DNA of 64,000 nucleotides from Luteococcus sp052116585 (GCF_052116585.1 NZ_JBQKKT010000002.1:124001-188000), one strand, 5' to 3'; counted from the stretch's first letter, positions 24,442 through 33,787 are shown. Made by a program: numbers and translations. Notes: generated by a model not told the origin, from the letters alone.

Positions 24442-25734
24442 GTGGAAATCACTCGACGTGCCCTGTTGGGGCAGACCTTGGCCGGGGGCGCGCTGCTCGT
24501 CGGCAGCGCCCCAGTCCTGACGCCCACACATGCCGCGGCAGCCACTCCTCGCTCCGCACACCTGGTGAAATGGTCCGGGCTGCGGCTGGCCTCCGGAGGC
24601 CATGAGGGGACACGGGCGATCCCTCGCGGACTGCACCTGGCGCGCGCGGCGCGCACCACCACCCTGTACGACCCCCATACCGGCCGCAGCCTGGTGATGG
24701 ACCAGGCCCAGTGGACCAGCGAGGTGATGGCCACCCAGCTCGCAGCTCGTGAGCTGGTTCCCTCCTGGAATGCCAGCACCCCCTTGGGGTCGGCCGTCCG
24801 GGTCTGGTTGCGGGCGCGCAGCAGCTCCGGGGTGTGGTCACGCTGGTTCGTGCTCGGGCTGTGGGCGTCGTCGAGTGCCGCAACCACCAGTCCCACCCGC
24901 ACCACGGTGAACTCCCAGAGCGACGCAGTGGCGAGGATCGCCACCGACACGCTCGTCGCCCAGAGCGGGATCACCCTGAGCCACTTCCAACTGCGGCTGG
25001 AGTTCCTGCGCGCCCGGGGGAGCGGCATCACTGCCTGGGTGCACCAGGCGGCGGTTGTCGCGTCCACGGGACGGCAGTCCAGCACCCCGGTCAGTCCACG
25101 GGGCGTGGGGGTGGGCCGGGAGGTCCCGGTGCCCGCCTACAGCCAGATGAACCATGTCGGACACTACGAGCAGTGGAATGGCGGGGGAGAGGCATGGTGC
25201 GCTCCCACCTGCACGGCGATGGTGCTGGACCGGTGGGGCGCGGGTGCCTCCGCGGCCGAGCTCGCCTGGGTGCGCCCCCAGCCCCACACGGACCCCCAGG
25301 TGGAGCAAGCGGTGCGCGGCGTCTGGGATGCCGGTTACCGAGGCACGGGCAACTGGGCCTTCAATGTGGCCTACGCCTCAGCCCGAGGGCTGCGCGGATT
25401 CGTGACCCGGCTCAACAGCCTCACCGAGGCCGAACGCTTCATCGCGGCGGGCATTCCACTGATCGTGTCCACCAGCTTCTCCTCCACCCAGCTCACGGGG
25501 GCGGGCTTCGGCACCAATGGGCACCTGATGGTCGTGTCGGGCTTCGACTCCGCAGGCAATGTGATGGTCAACGATCCGGCATCGGGGATGAAGGCCAGCA
25601 ATGCCCTCGTCCGGCGCACCTATGACCGGGCTCAGTTCGAATCAGCCTGGGGGCGCACCGCGGGGACCACCTATGTGATCCATCCCCGGGAGCGCGCCCT
25701 GCCGGGGCGGCCCAGCGGTCTTCCTCGTTGGTGA
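24442..25734 (+). CDS. Tat-exported C39-like peptidase family protein
   Basis: A 430-residue secreted protein. The N-terminus (ITRRALLGQTLAGGALLVG then THAAAA) is a twin-arginine signal peptide. Residues about 45-215 form a beta-rich region; about 230-420 is a C39-like papain-fold domain with Cys in EAWCAPTCTAMVL, His in NGHLMVVSGF and Asp/Asn in VMVNDPAS, preceded by VPAYSQMNH. It likely cleaves extracellular peptides, possibly in the envelope; the substrate is unknown. The start is GTG 24442. The 58-bp gap upstream holds TTGCAA (24408-24413) as a possible -35. Confidence 0.85.
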   Translation: MEITRRALLGQTLAGGALLVGSAPVLTPTHAAAATPRSAHLVKWSGLRLASGGHEGTRAIPRGLHLARAARTTTLYDPHTGRSLVMDQAQWTSEVMATQLAARELVPSWNASTPLGSAVRVWLRARSSSGVWSRWFVLGLWASSSAATTSPTRTTVNSQSDAVARIATDTLVAQSGITLSHFQLRLEFLRARGSGITAWVHQAAVVASTGRQSSTPVSPRGVGVGREVPVPAYSQMNHVGHYEQWNGGGEAWCAPTCTAMVLDRWGAGASAAELAWVRPQPHTDPQVEQAVRGVWDAGYRGTGNWAFNVAYASARGLRGFVTRLNSLTEAERFIAAGIPLIVSTSFSSTQLTGAGFGTNGHLMVVSGFDSAGNVMVNDPASGMKASNALVRRTYDRAQFESAWGRTAGTTYVIHPRERALPGRPSGLPRW

Positions 25735-25754
25735 AGGAGGGCTACCGTGGGGCC

Positions 25755-26144
25755 ATGGACACCAGTCGTTCGACGCTCTGCGGCGCCGCCCTCCTGCCGC
25801 TGGCCCTGCTCGCCGGCTGTCAGCAACCCCCGTCGCAGCTGGTGCCCTCGAGTGATGCGGTGGTGAAGGTGCACACCTACGGTGAGCACGAGGCGTCCTT
25901 CACTGCGAAGAGTCGCCAGATCCATCGTCTGCGCGCCAGCTGCACTGGCAGCGGTTCCATGACGGTGGAGGTGGTGGTGATCGATGACCGAGGAACGCGC
26001 ACCGAGCGCGGATCGGTGGTTCGCTGCCCAGGAACCTTCGAGGATGATGACACAGGATTCACCCCGGGGCTGCCCGTCGTACTGCGCGTCAGCGGTGACG
26101 CGTCGACGGTGGATGGTTGGGCCGAGCTGGTCCCGGGCGGCTGA
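25755..26144 (+). CDS. Putative lipoprotein
   Basis: A 129-residue protein with a short signal sequence ending in the lipobox LLAGC, giving an acylated Cys near residue 21. The mature part is about 109 residues, predicted beta-rich, with one further Cys pair (ASCTGSG and VVRCPG) that could form a disulfide. No family was recognised. ATG 25755 is preceded by GGAGGG (25736-25741). It is 20 bp after the C39-like gene and may be co-transcribed with it. Confidence 0.75.
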   Translation: MDTSRSTLCGAALLPLALLAGCQQPPSQLVPSSDAVVKVHTYGEHEASFTAKSRQIHRLRASCTGSGSMTVEVVVIDDRGTRTERGSVVRCPGTFEDDDTGFTPGLPVVLRVSGDASTVDGWAELVPGG

Positions 26145-26164
26145 ATCCGGCTCGGGTCACCTGA

Positions 26165-26428
26165 TCAGGCGTCGGGGTCCTGGCCGCCCTTGTCACTGAA
26201 GGATTCCCAGATCTCCTTGCAGTCGGGGCAGACAGGGAACTTCTCGGGATTGCGGCTGGGCACCCATACCTTGCCACACAGCGCCACGACGGGGGTTCCC
26301 ATCACCATGGCCTCAGTGAGCTTCGCCTTGGGCACGTAGTGGCTGAATCTCTCCTGATCGCCTGCCTCCATGTCCTGAGTGCGCTCGTCGATCACCGTCT
26401 GCGAGCCGGGAGCCAGTTGCTGAGTCAT
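26165..26428 (-). CDS. DUF3039 family protein
   Basis: An 87-residue actinobacterial protein of the DUF3039 family, seen in ERFSHYVPKAKLTEAMVMGTPVVALCG, VWVPSRNPEKFPVCPDCKEI and the acidic tail. The Cys pattern (C51, then CPDC) suggests zinc binding. Function is unknown. It converges with the lipoprotein gene and is divergent from the MFS gene across a gap that carries tandem repeats. Confidence 0.88.
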   Translation of the reverse strand: MTQQLAPGSQTVIDERTQDMEAGDQERFSHYVPKAKLTEAMVMGTPVVALCGKVWVPSRNPEKFPVCPDCKEIWESFSDKGGQDPDA

Positions 26429-26485
26429 GCCGAACAGTCTAGGCAGTTGTGTCCGGGGGCGTCACCGCCAAGACCGTTCGCCCAT

Positions 26486-26558
26486 GGGAGAATGCCGTCA
26501 CCGACGGACGGGGAGAATGCCGTCACCGACGGACGGGGAGAATGCCGTCACCGACGGA
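26486..26558. repeat. Three tandem 25-bp repeats upstream of the MFS gene
   Basis: Copies at 26486-26510 and 26511-26535 are identical; a third (26536-26558) is the same over 23 bp. Each contains the palindrome CCGTC-ACC-GACGG. They lie in the 161-bp gap between the divergent DUF3039 and MFS genes. This looks like an array of operator sites, or a recent tandem expansion of one. Centre spacing is 25 bp, not a whole number of helical turns. Confidence 0.85.
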
Positions 26559-26589
26559 AAGGGTGGGGTGAGTGGACCAGGAGGCGCCG

Positions 26590-27972
26590 ATGCCTGAAGG
26601 GCAGGCGCGCTCGACCCCACCCGTGGCGGCGCGTCGCCGCCTGATGGCCGGTGTGCTGGCAGGAGTCGTGTGTGTCGCCTTCGAGTCGGTCGCCGTCGCG
26701 ACTGCCATGCCGGCAGCAGCCCGGGAGCTGGGTGGGATGGGCCTCTACGCCTGGACCTTCACGCTCTTCGTGCTCGGCATGGTCTTCTCGACCGCCGTGG
26801 CCGGCCGGGTCAGTGACCGGGTGGGGCCGATTCCGCCCCTGGCCATCGGCACGGCCACCTTCGTGGTGGGGCTCCTGGTGGCCGGCGCAGCGCACTCGAT
26901 GCCGGTGCTGGTCGCAGCGCGCTTCCTGCAGGGCATCGGCGGTGGTGCGGTCAACCTTTCCCTGATGGTGGTGGTCGCCCTCGCCTTCCGAGAGGACGAA
27001 CGAGCCTCCGTGATGACCTGGTTCAGCGTCTGCTGGGTGATGCCTGCCTTCCTCGGCCCGCCGATCTCGGCGGCCATCACGAACCACTTCGGCTGGCACT
27101 GGGTCTTCTGGGCCCTCGTCCCACCCCTGATCGCCGCGGCCGGGCTGGCGGCAGGACCCCTGGTCCAGCTCCAGCGCAACCACCAGGCGGAGCCGGAGGA
27201 GGGCAATCCCGTGCCGCTGTGGGCGGCGCTGGGCGCAGCGCTGGGTGTCGCGGCGCTCCAAGTGGCCGGCCAGTGGCTCGGCTGGCGCGGAGCCGCGCTG
27301 GCAGCCGCGGCACTGGTTCTCCTGTTGGTGGCGGTGCCCAAACTGATGCCCCCCGGCTTCCTCACCATGAGGTCCGGGTTGGCCGCCGTCGTGTGGGCCC
27401 GCGCCTGCCAGGCCGGTGCCTTCTTCGCCGCGGAGTCCTTCCTGCCGCTCGGGCTGGTCGAGATGCGCGGCATGTCGCTCTTCCAGGCGGGTCTGGCGCT
27501 CACCATCGGTTCGCTCGGCTGGACGCTGGGCTCGTGGGTGCAGGCGAGACCGTGGCTGTCCCTTCGTCGAGACCAGATCATCGTCGTGGGAATGGCGTGC
27601 ACCTGCGCGGGCATCGGCGCGATCGCCGTCGGAGCGTGGCACCCGTCGGGCACCCTGGCGCTGATGGCCGTGGGGTGGACCGTTGGCGGATTCGGGATGG
27701 GGCTGTCCATCGCGTCGGGCTCGCTGGCCGTCATGGCCTTGTCATCGGGATCAGAGCTGGGACGCAACACGTCGTCACTGCAGACGGCTGAGGGGCTGGG
27801 CAATTCTGTCGTCGTGGGGCTGGCCGGCACGATCTTCCATGCTCTCCACTCCGCGACGACGGCCCAGCACACCTTCGGCTGGGTCTACCTGGCGGCGATG
27901 GCGGCCACCATCGTCGGCCTGGTGGCGGCCGCACGCATCGGGCCGGTGCGCAATGCGTCGCACGGCCGTTGA
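26590..27972 (+). CDS. MFS transporter, drug-exporter-like
   Basis: A 460-residue major facilitator with about 14 hydrophobic segments, like the DHA2-type drug:proton antiporters. It shows ALPAAARELGG-like MPAAARELGGMGLYAW after the first helix, GRVSDRVGP in the loop between helices 2 and 3, and RFLQGIGGGAVN as motif C/D. ATG 26590 is chosen because AGGAGG lies at 26579-26584. Substrate is unknown. The tandem palindromes upstream suggest dedicated repression, but no regulator is adjacent. Confidence 0.88.
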   Translation: MPEGQARSTPPVAARRRLMAGVLAGVVCVAFESVAVATAMPAAARELGGMGLYAWTFTLFVLGMVFSTAVAGRVSDRVGPIPPLAIGTATFVVGLLVAGAAHSMPVLVAARFLQGIGGGAVNLSLMVVVALAFREDERASVMTWFSVCWVMPAFLGPPISAAITNHFGWHWVFWALVPPLIAAAGLAAGPLVQLQRNHQAEPEEGNPVPLWAALGAALGVAALQVAGQWLGWRGAALAAAALVLLLVAVPKLMPPGFLTMRSGLAAVVWARACQAGAFFAAESFLPLGLVEMRGMSLFQAGLALTIGSLGWTLGSWVQARPWLSLRRDQIIVVGMACTCAGIGAIAVGAWHPSGTLALMAVGWTVGGFGMGLSIASGSLAVMALSSGSELGRNTSSLQTAEGLGNSVVVGLAGTIFHALHSATTAQHTFGWVYLAAMAATIVGLVAAARIGPVRNASHGR

Positions 27973-28028
27973 GACAGTCGGGCGAGTGAGGGTGGCCCCC
28001 CGCTTGGGCCACATGAGATATTGGAGGA

Positions 28029-28847
28029 GTGACTTCGACAAATCCGCCGATGGACTGGTACCCGGATCCCGCTGACCCCACTCGCGAACGCTATTGGGAC
28101 GGTGAGCGCTGGACACACAACACCCGCGAGGTGCAGGCGATGCCCGCGCCGGCCCAGCCCGCGTCGGATCCGTGGGCGGCACAGCAGGGCCCAGCCGGTC
28201 AGCCCCAGGGGGGCGGCTATGGCCCGTACCAGGGAGGAACCCCCCAGTCCGGTGCCCCTGCTGCCAATCCCTACGCGACGAACCCCTACGGCACCGAGCC
28301 GGCGGGCAAGCAGACCCACACCGCGGACGGGGTTGCGCTGGCTGGCTGGTGGTCGCGAGCCTTCGCGTGGATCATCGACTCGATCATCACCACCACGGTG
28401 GCGAGCCTGCTGGGCATGAATTTCGTGCGCCAGCTGACCGACGGCTTCACCAAGCTGTGGCAGGACATGCTGCAGATCGCCGAGAGCGGCGGCACCATGC
28501 CGGCCGGCGACATCGCCACGCTGGAGAAGTACGGCCTGGTGCAGCCGATGTACGCCCTGCAGGCGATCGGCGTCGCGGTGCTCTTCGGCTACCTCCTGTT
28601 GTGCTGGAAGTTCATGGGGGCCACGCTGGCCCAGCGGATGCTCGGCCTGCGGGTGGTTCCGGTGGACGAGGGGCGCGCCCCTCGCCCGCTCTCGTGGGGA
28701 CGATCGATCGTGCGAGCCCTGGTGCTGACCTTCAGCGGCATGGTCTGGTTCGTCCAGCTGATCAGCTTCCTGATGCCGCTCGGCACGCGTCGTCGCCAGA
28801 CGCTGCATGACCTGGCAGCTCGCACGCAGGTGGTCCGGGGTCGGTGA
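28029..28847 (+). CDS. RDD family membrane protein with N-terminal DUF2510
   Basis: A 272-residue protein. Residues 9-30 are the DUF2510 motif (WYPDPADP, RYWDGERWT). A Pro/Gly/Gln-rich linker to about 95 and an RDD domain follow, starting LAGWWSRAFAWIIDS, with three hydrophobic helices. RDD proteins are poorly characterised, and some are suggested ion antiporters. The GTG start at 28029 sits directly behind GGAGG, unusually close; ATG 28050 is the alternative. The stop overlaps the next RDD gene (GTGA). Confidence 0.85.
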   Translation: MTSTNPPMDWYPDPADPTRERYWDGERWTHNTREVQAMPAPAQPASDPWAAQQGPAGQPQGGGYGPYQGGTPQSGAPAANPYATNPYGTEPAGKQTHTADGVALAGWWSRAFAWIIDSIITTTVASLLGMNFVRQLTDGFTKLWQDMLQIAESGGTMPAGDIATLEKYGLVQPMYALQAIGVAVLFGYLLLCWKFMGATLAQRMLGLRVVPVDEGRAPRPLSWGRSIVRALVLTFSGMVWFVQLISFLMPLGTRRRQTLHDLAARTQVVRGR

Positions 28848-29515
28848 GCCAGCCCGCCGCCGGGTGGTATGCGGATCCGGCCCGACAGGCATCACTGCGC
28901 TGGTGGGACGGGTCCCGATGGACCACCCAGATCACCGGCGCCACCCCCAGCACAGCGTCGCCCGCCACACCCGTCCGGTTGGCCGGCTGGGGCGAACGTG
29001 TTCGGGCCTACCTGCTGGACGCCATGCCGCTGTGGTTGGTCTCACTGGTCCTCTTCGACGCCTGGCACCAGCCCTTCATCAATGAGCTGGTGGGCGTGCT
29101 GAGGGTCTCCTACCTCACCCAGGGAGGTCAGCTGCCCAGCCTGGGGATGCTCTGGGACTACGGTCTGTTCGAGATGTGGCTGGTGACGGCCCTGCCGGGC
29201 GTCGGGCTGCGGGTGGTCTACGACATGGTGACGCTGTGCTGGAAGGGTGGAACGTTGGGGCACCTCAACGGACGCCTGCGCGTGGCCCCCCAGAACGTGT
29301 GCCAGCAGCCGGGGCAGTGGGATGCCGCCCGTGGGCTGGCCTGGCCCAAGGCCCTGGTCCGCAGTCTGGTGCACCGATTGCTCGCCATCACAGGTATCGG
29401 ATTTCTGCTGTGCGTCTTGTGGCCGCTGGTGGATCCAGGACGCCGAAGCCTGGCCGATCTTGCCGCCGGTACGCAGGTGGTCCACGTGGATGTGACGACC
29501 TCGCTGGGCAGCTAG
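28844..29515 (+). CDS. RDD family membrane protein with N-terminal DUF2510 (second copy)
   Basis: A 223-residue paralogue of the preceding gene, with the same DUF2510 (GWYADPARQASLRWWDG) but a much shorter linker, then an RDD domain (LAGWGERVRAYLLDAMPLWLV) and a DPGRRSLADLAAGTQVV end matching the first copy's tail. The GTG start overlaps the previous stop by four bases. The coupled pair suggests a hetero-oligomer (inference). Confidence 0.83.
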   Translation: MSQPAAGWYADPARQASLRWWDGSRWTTQITGATPSTASPATPVRLAGWGERVRAYLLDAMPLWLVSLVLFDAWHQPFINELVGVLRVSYLTQGGQLPSLGMLWDYGLFEMWLVTALPGVGLRVVYDMVTLCWKGGTLGHLNGRLRVAPQNVCQQPGQWDAARGLAWPKALVRSLVHRLLAITGIGFLLCVLWPLVDPGRRSLADLAAGTQVVHVDVTTSLGS

Positions 29516-29558
29516 GCTGTCGGGGACACTCCTGCTGCCGACCACCCGGGAATCCACG

Positions 29559-31706
29559 ATGGCACTGAACGATCCGATCCTGTCCGAGCTGGCCGAACAT
29601 TTCGGCATCGCCACCGAGTTCTGGGACTGGAAGGGTCGCGAGACCCAGATCAGCGAGGAGACCGTGATCGCGGTCCTCAAGTCCCTGGAGATCGACGCGT
29701 CAACCCCCGAACTGGCCCAGCAGGCCGTCGAGGAGCTGCGCAATCGCCCCTGGCGTCGCAAGCTGCCTGCCTGCGTGGTCCTGGAGCAGGGCCAGCCCGG
29801 TTGGGTCAATGTCCACGTCAATTCCGGTGCCGACGCGAGCCTGTACATCCGTCTGGAGAATGGCGAGCACCGAGAGACGTGGCAGTCCACGAATGACGCA
29901 CCGGACCGGGAGCTCGACGGCGCCTGGATCGGCGAGGCCACCTTCCAGCTGCCGGCCGATCTGCCACTGGGCTACCACCGACTCGTGCTGCGCAGCCAGG
30001 ACGTGGAGGTGGAGTCCAGCCTGATCATCACCCCGAGCTTCCTGGGCCTGCCCGCCAGCATGAATGACCGCCGCATCTGGGGCTACGCCACCCAGCTCTA
30101 CAGCGTTCGCTCCAGCGATTCCTGGGGTGTGGGCGATCTCACCGACCTGGCAGACCTGTCCGTCTGGTCAGCCACCCAACAGTTCGCCGGGTATGTCCTG
30201 GTCAACCCGCTGCATGCGGCCCAACCGCAGCCGCCGCTGGAACCGTCGCCCTACCTGCCCACGAGCCGCATGTACGTCAACCCGCTCTACATCCGCCCCG
30301 AGGCGATCCTGGAGTATGCGACGCTCGACGAGTCGGATCGCAAGAAGGTCGCCAAGCTGCGCAAGAAGCTGCTCAAGGAGCTCGACGGCGTTGACGAGAT
30401 CCGCCGCAATGAGTCCTGGGCCGCCAAGAACGAAGCCCTGGAGATCATCTTCCGGGCCGGTCGCAAGCCCGCCCGCGAGATGGCCTTCAACGACTTCATC
30501 CGTCGCGAGGGGCGTCAACTGCGTGACTTCGCCACTTGGTGCGCCCTGTACGAGGTCTTCGGGCCGGACTGGCGCACCTGGCCCGCCGAGCTGCGCCGGC
30601 CCACCTCTCCGGAGGTGGCCGAATTCTACCGACAGAACCAGCAGCGGGTTCGCTTCTACAAGTGGCTGCAGTGGGTGGCGGAGACCCAGCTCTCCGACAC
30701 GCAGCAGGCAGCCCGCGACGCGGGCATGCCGATCGGCATCGTCAGTGACCTGGCCGTGGGCGTCAACGCGTCGGGTGCCGAGACCTGGATGCTGTCCGAC
30801 GTCTTCGCCCAGGGATGCACCGTGGGCGCCCCGCCGGATGCCTACAGCCAGCTGGGCCAGGACTGGGGCCAGCCGCCGTGGCGTCCCGACCGCCTGGCCG
30901 AGCTGGGCTACGCGCCCTTCCGGCAGATGGTCCAGGGCGTCCTGCGCCATGCCGGTGGACTGCGCGTCGACCACATCATCGGACTCTTCCGCTTGTGGTG
31001 GGTGCCGCGGGGCAAGTCCGCCAAGGAGGGCACCTATGTCCGGTACGACCACGACGCGCTGATCGGCATCCTGGCGCTGGAGGCACACCGCTCCCAGGCG
31101 CTGGTGATCGGTGAAGACCTGGGCACCGTGCAGCCTTGGGTGCGTGAGTACCTGAGCCGCCGTGGCCTGCTGGGCACCTCCGTGATGTGGTTCGAACAGG
31201 ACGAGCAGGGCCCCACGCCGCCGGAACGATGGCGTGAATACGCCATGAGCTCGGTCACCACGCACGACCTGCCGCCCACCACCGGCTACCTTGCGGGCGA
31301 TCACATCCGTCTGCGCGATGAACTGGGCATGCTCACGGAGAGCCTGGAGGACGAGCTGGCCGAGGGTCGGGCCGAGCAGCAGGCCATGCTGGAGGCGCTG
31401 AAGCGCTATGGCGCGCTGTCCGAGGAGGACTTCGAGAGCCGCGACGTGGAGCAGATCGTGCTGGCCATGCACCGGGCGCTGACCTGGACCCCGTCCAAGG
31501 TGCTCAATGCGGCGCTCGTGGACGCCGTTGGTGATCGCCGGACCCAGAACCAGCCCGGCACCATCGACGAGTACCCCAACTGGCGAGTGCCGCTGTCCGC
31601 GCCCAATGGCAAGCCGATGCTGCTCGAGGACGTCTTCGAGAGCGAACGAGCCAGCCGCCTGGCCGCTGTGATGAACGGCTACACGCAGCTGCCCGAAAGC
31701 CGCTGA
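29559..31706 (+). CDS. malQ: 4-alpha-glucanotransferase (amylomaltase)
   Basis: A 715-residue GH77 enzyme, the usual long actinobacterial form. It transfers alpha-1,4-glucan segments between malto-oligosaccharides and releases glucose, in glycogen or maltodextrin metabolism. Residues about 1-160 are the extra N-terminal beta domain. The catalytic barrel has LPTSRMYVNPLYI, GIVSDLAVGV (catalytic Asp not assigned by eye), LRVDHIIGLFRLWWVP with the nucleophile Asp region, and VIGEDLGTV with the acid/base Glu. No other glycogen gene is adjacent. Confidence 0.93.
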   Translation: MALNDPILSELAEHFGIATEFWDWKGRETQISEETVIAVLKSLEIDASTPELAQQAVEELRNRPWRRKLPACVVLEQGQPGWVNVHVNSGADASLYIRLENGEHRETWQSTNDAPDRELDGAWIGEATFQLPADLPLGYHRLVLRSQDVEVESSLIITPSFLGLPASMNDRRIWGYATQLYSVRSSDSWGVGDLTDLADLSVWSATQQFAGYVLVNPLHAAQPQPPLEPSPYLPTSRMYVNPLYIRPEAILEYATLDESDRKKVAKLRKKLLKELDGVDEIRRNESWAAKNEALEIIFRAGRKPAREMAFNDFIRREGRQLRDFATWCALYEVFGPDWRTWPAELRRPTSPEVAEFYRQNQQRVRFYKWLQWVAETQLSDTQQAARDAGMPIGIVSDLAVGVNASGAETWMLSDVFAQGCTVGAPPDAYSQLGQDWGQPPWRPDRLAELGYAPFRQMVQGVLRHAGGLRVDHIIGLFRLWWVPRGKSAKEGTYVRYDHDALIGILALEAHRSQALVIGEDLGTVQPWVREYLSRRGLLGTSVMWFEQDEQGPTPPERWREYAMSSVTTHDLPPTTGYLAGDHIRLRDELGMLTESLEDELAEGRAEQQAMLEALKRYGALSEEDFESRDVEQIVLAMHRALTWTPSKVLNAALVDAVGDRRTQNQPGTIDEYPNWRVPLSAPNGKPMLLEDVFESERASRLAAVMNGYTQLPESR

Positions 31707-31710
31707 CCGC

Positions 31711-32277
31711 TCAGCGCACTCGGATCCCGGCAGCCTCGAATTCCTGGAGGACTGCCGGGACACGGGCCGGGTCGACGGCCGCGGTGAGGTCCATCCGCAC
31801 GGTCGTCGTGAAGCCCTCGCTCGTGGCATCCAGGGCGGTGGCGCGCACGCAGTGGTCGGTCGCGATGCCCACCACGTCCACGTGGCTGACCCGGTGTCGC
31901 AGCAACCAGTCGACCAGGTTCTCACCGCCCTCGTGGCCGCCGACGGTGCCCTCGAAGGCCGAGTAGGCGGCGCTGTAGGAGCCCTTGTCGAAGACGGCGT
32001 CGAACTCGACGTCGGCCAGCGCCGGGTGGAAGTCCTGGCCGGGCGTTCCCACGACGCAGTGCGGGGGCCAGCTGTCGACGAAGTCGGGTTGGTCGCTGAA
32101 GTGCGCGCCCGGATCGATGTGGTGGTCTCGGCTGGCCAGCACATTCGCGTAGCCGCCGCGGTCGTCGGCCAGGAGCTCGGCGATCCGGGCGGCCACGTCA
32201 TTGCCTCCGGCGACGCCCAGGGAGCCTCCCTCACAGAAGTCCTGCTGGACGTCGACGACGATCAGGGTGCTGAACAT
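31711..32277 (-). CDS. pncA: Nicotinamidase
   Basis: A 188-residue isochorismatase-fold amidohydrolase that converts nicotinamide to nicotinate. The catalytic Asp lies in VVDVQQDF, the Lys in KGSYSAAY, and the Cys in GIATDHCVRATA. The metal site is DHHIDPGAH. It also fits the pyrazinamidase definition. ATG 32275-32277 is chosen. It follows pncB by 37 bp on the same strand, giving a two-gene NAD salvage operon from nicotinamide to nicotinate mononucleotide. Confidence 0.92.
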   Translation of the reverse strand: MFSTLIVVDVQQDFCEGGSLGVAGGNDVAARIAELLADDRGGYANVLASRDHHIDPGAHFSDQPDFVDSWPPHCVVGTPGQDFHPALADVEFDAVFDKGSYSAAYSAFEGTVGGHEGGENLVDWLLRHRVSHVDVVGIATDHCVRATALDATSEGFTTTVRMDLTAAVDPARVPAVLQEFEAAGIRVR

Positions 32278-32314
32278 GGGGGAGGGCCTTTCGTTTTTTG
32301 GGGGGCTTGGGGAG

Positions 32315-33667
32315 TCAGATGTTGCGGGGAATGGCCGAGTGCAGGTAGGGGTTGTAGGCCTCGTCGCCCTCGGAGTCGAGGATGATCGTCGGAATGGCGG
32401 GCTCGCCGCGGCTGACGCGCAGGGCAGCAACCGGTAGCTCGGCGCGGGACCGGTCGTGGCGTTCGCGGGCCTTCTCAATGGGTTCGCGGCCCACCACCTG
32501 GCCGTTCTCCACCAGCGGCACCATCAGCTGGCGGTCATTGGCGTCGCCCGTCGGAGGAGTGCCGATGCCGATGATCTCCGCCTCCGCCACGCCGCGCTCG
32601 TCGAAACGGCGCATGGCGAACTTGCGCCCACCGACGGTGTTCTTGTTGGCGGACTTCTTGGCCACCGGATAGAGCTCGGCCTCGGGGGAGTCGTCCTTGG
32701 CGCGGGCCACCAGCTTGTAGACGAAGCCGCAGGTGGGGTGGCCCGATCCGGTCACCACGGAGGTGCCCACGCCGAAGCCGTCGACGGGGGCGCCGCGCAG
32801 GGCTGCGATCTGCCACTCGTCCAGGTCGCTGGTGACGATGATCCGGGTCTCGGTGGCGCCCAGGTCATCCAGCAGATCACGCATCTGGCGGGCCACGATC
32901 GCATGGTCACCCGAATCCAGACGGATCGCGCCGAGCTTGCCGTCGGTGAGGCGGACCGCGGTACGCACGGCCTCCTCCAGGTCATAGGTGTCGACGAGCA
33001 ATGTGGTGTCCGTGCCGAGCGCAGCGAGCTGCGCGGCGAAGGCGTCCTCCTCGCTGTCATGCAGGAGCGTGAAGGAGTGGGCGGCCGTGCCTCCGGTGGG
33101 GACGCCCCAGCGCTTGCCCGCCTCCAGATTGGAGCTGGACGAGAAGCCTGCGACATAGGCCGCGCGGGCAGCAGCGACGGCGGCCTGCTCCTGGGCGCGG
33201 CGGGATCCCATCTCGATGCACGGGCGGCCCTCGGCCATCGCGGTCATCCGGCTGGCGGCCGACGCGATGGCGGAATCGTGGTTGTAGATGCTGAGCAGCA
33301 CCGTCTCCAGCACGCAGGCCTCGGCAAAGCTGCCCTCCACGCGCAGCAAGGGTGCACCCGGGAAGTACATCTCGCCCTCGGGGTAGCCCCACATGTTGCC
33401 GGTGAAGCGGTAGTCGCGCAGCCACGCGGCCAGTCCCTCGTTGACGACGTCGGTCTCCAGCAGCCAGGCGACGGTCTCCTCGTCGAAGCGGAAGTCCTCG
33501 AGGGCCTGAAGCATCCGGCCGACGCCCGCGACCACGCCATAGCGACGGCCCTCGGGCAGGCGCCGGGGGAAGAGCTCGAAGATGCTGCGCCGAAAGGCGG
33601 TCCCCGAGCCCATGGCCGCACGGATCATGGTCAGCTCGTAGTGGTCGGTGAGCAGAGCAGTCGTCAT
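32315..33667 (-). CDS. pncB: Nicotinate phosphoribosyltransferase
   Basis: A 450-residue enzyme that joins nicotinate and PRPP to form nicotinate mononucleotide. It starts with the family N-terminus TTALLTDHYELTMIRAAMGSG. SRRAQEQAAV and LVDTYDLEEAVRTAVRL lead to RLDSGD and a phosphate-binding IIVTSDLDEWQI. GFGVGTSVVTG and CGFVYKLV complete the barrel. The ATG at 33665-33667 gives the expected start. Upstream lies a region with repeated CGACGTGC motifs (33710-33787). Confidence 0.93.
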   Translation of the reverse strand: MTTALLTDHYELTMIRAAMGSGTAFRRSIFELFPRRLPEGRRYGVVAGVGRMLQALEDFRFDEETVAWLLETDVVNEGLAAWLRDYRFTGNMWGYPEGEMYFPGAPLLRVEGSFAEACVLETVLLSIYNHDSAIASAASRMTAMAEGRPCIEMGSRRAQEQAAVAAARAAYVAGFSSSSNLEAGKRWGVPTGGTAAHSFTLLHDSEEDAFAAQLAALGTDTTLLVDTYDLEEAVRTAVRLTDGKLGAIRLDSGDHAIVARQMRDLLDDLGATETRIIVTSDLDEWQIAALRGAPVDGFGVGTSVVTGSGHPTCGFVYKLVARAKDDSPEAELYPVAKKSANKNTVGGRKFAMRRFDERGVAEAEIIGIGTPPTGDANDRQLMVPLVENGQVVGREPIEKARERHDRSRAELPVAALRVSRGEPAIPTIILDSEGDEAYNPYLHSAIPRNI

Positions 33668-33706
33668 GGGCCCAACCTATTGGACAGGGGGGTAGGGCCG
33701 AAAGAG

Positions 33707-33787
33707 GTTCGACGTGCACCGTCCACTCCGCACGTCGCGGTGGCTCAGGCCTCCGCTGCAGCACGTGCCCTGCGAAGTTCGACGTGC
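33707..33787. repeat. GTTCGACGTGC repeats between pncB and clpS
   Basis: GTTCGACGTGC occurs at 33707-33717 and again at 33777-33787. Between them GCACGTCG (33730-33737) is the exact inverse of CGACGTGC (33710-33717), and GCACGTGC is at 33761-33768. The 219-bp gap is divergent: pncB leaves on the minus strand and clpS on the plus strand. The sites could be operators for NAD-salvage control. They do not match any motif I recognise. Confidence 0.6.

Noticed and set aside
26486..26558. CRISPR-like array
   Set aside because: The units are directly abutting 25-bp tandem repeats with no variable spacers and no cas genes.
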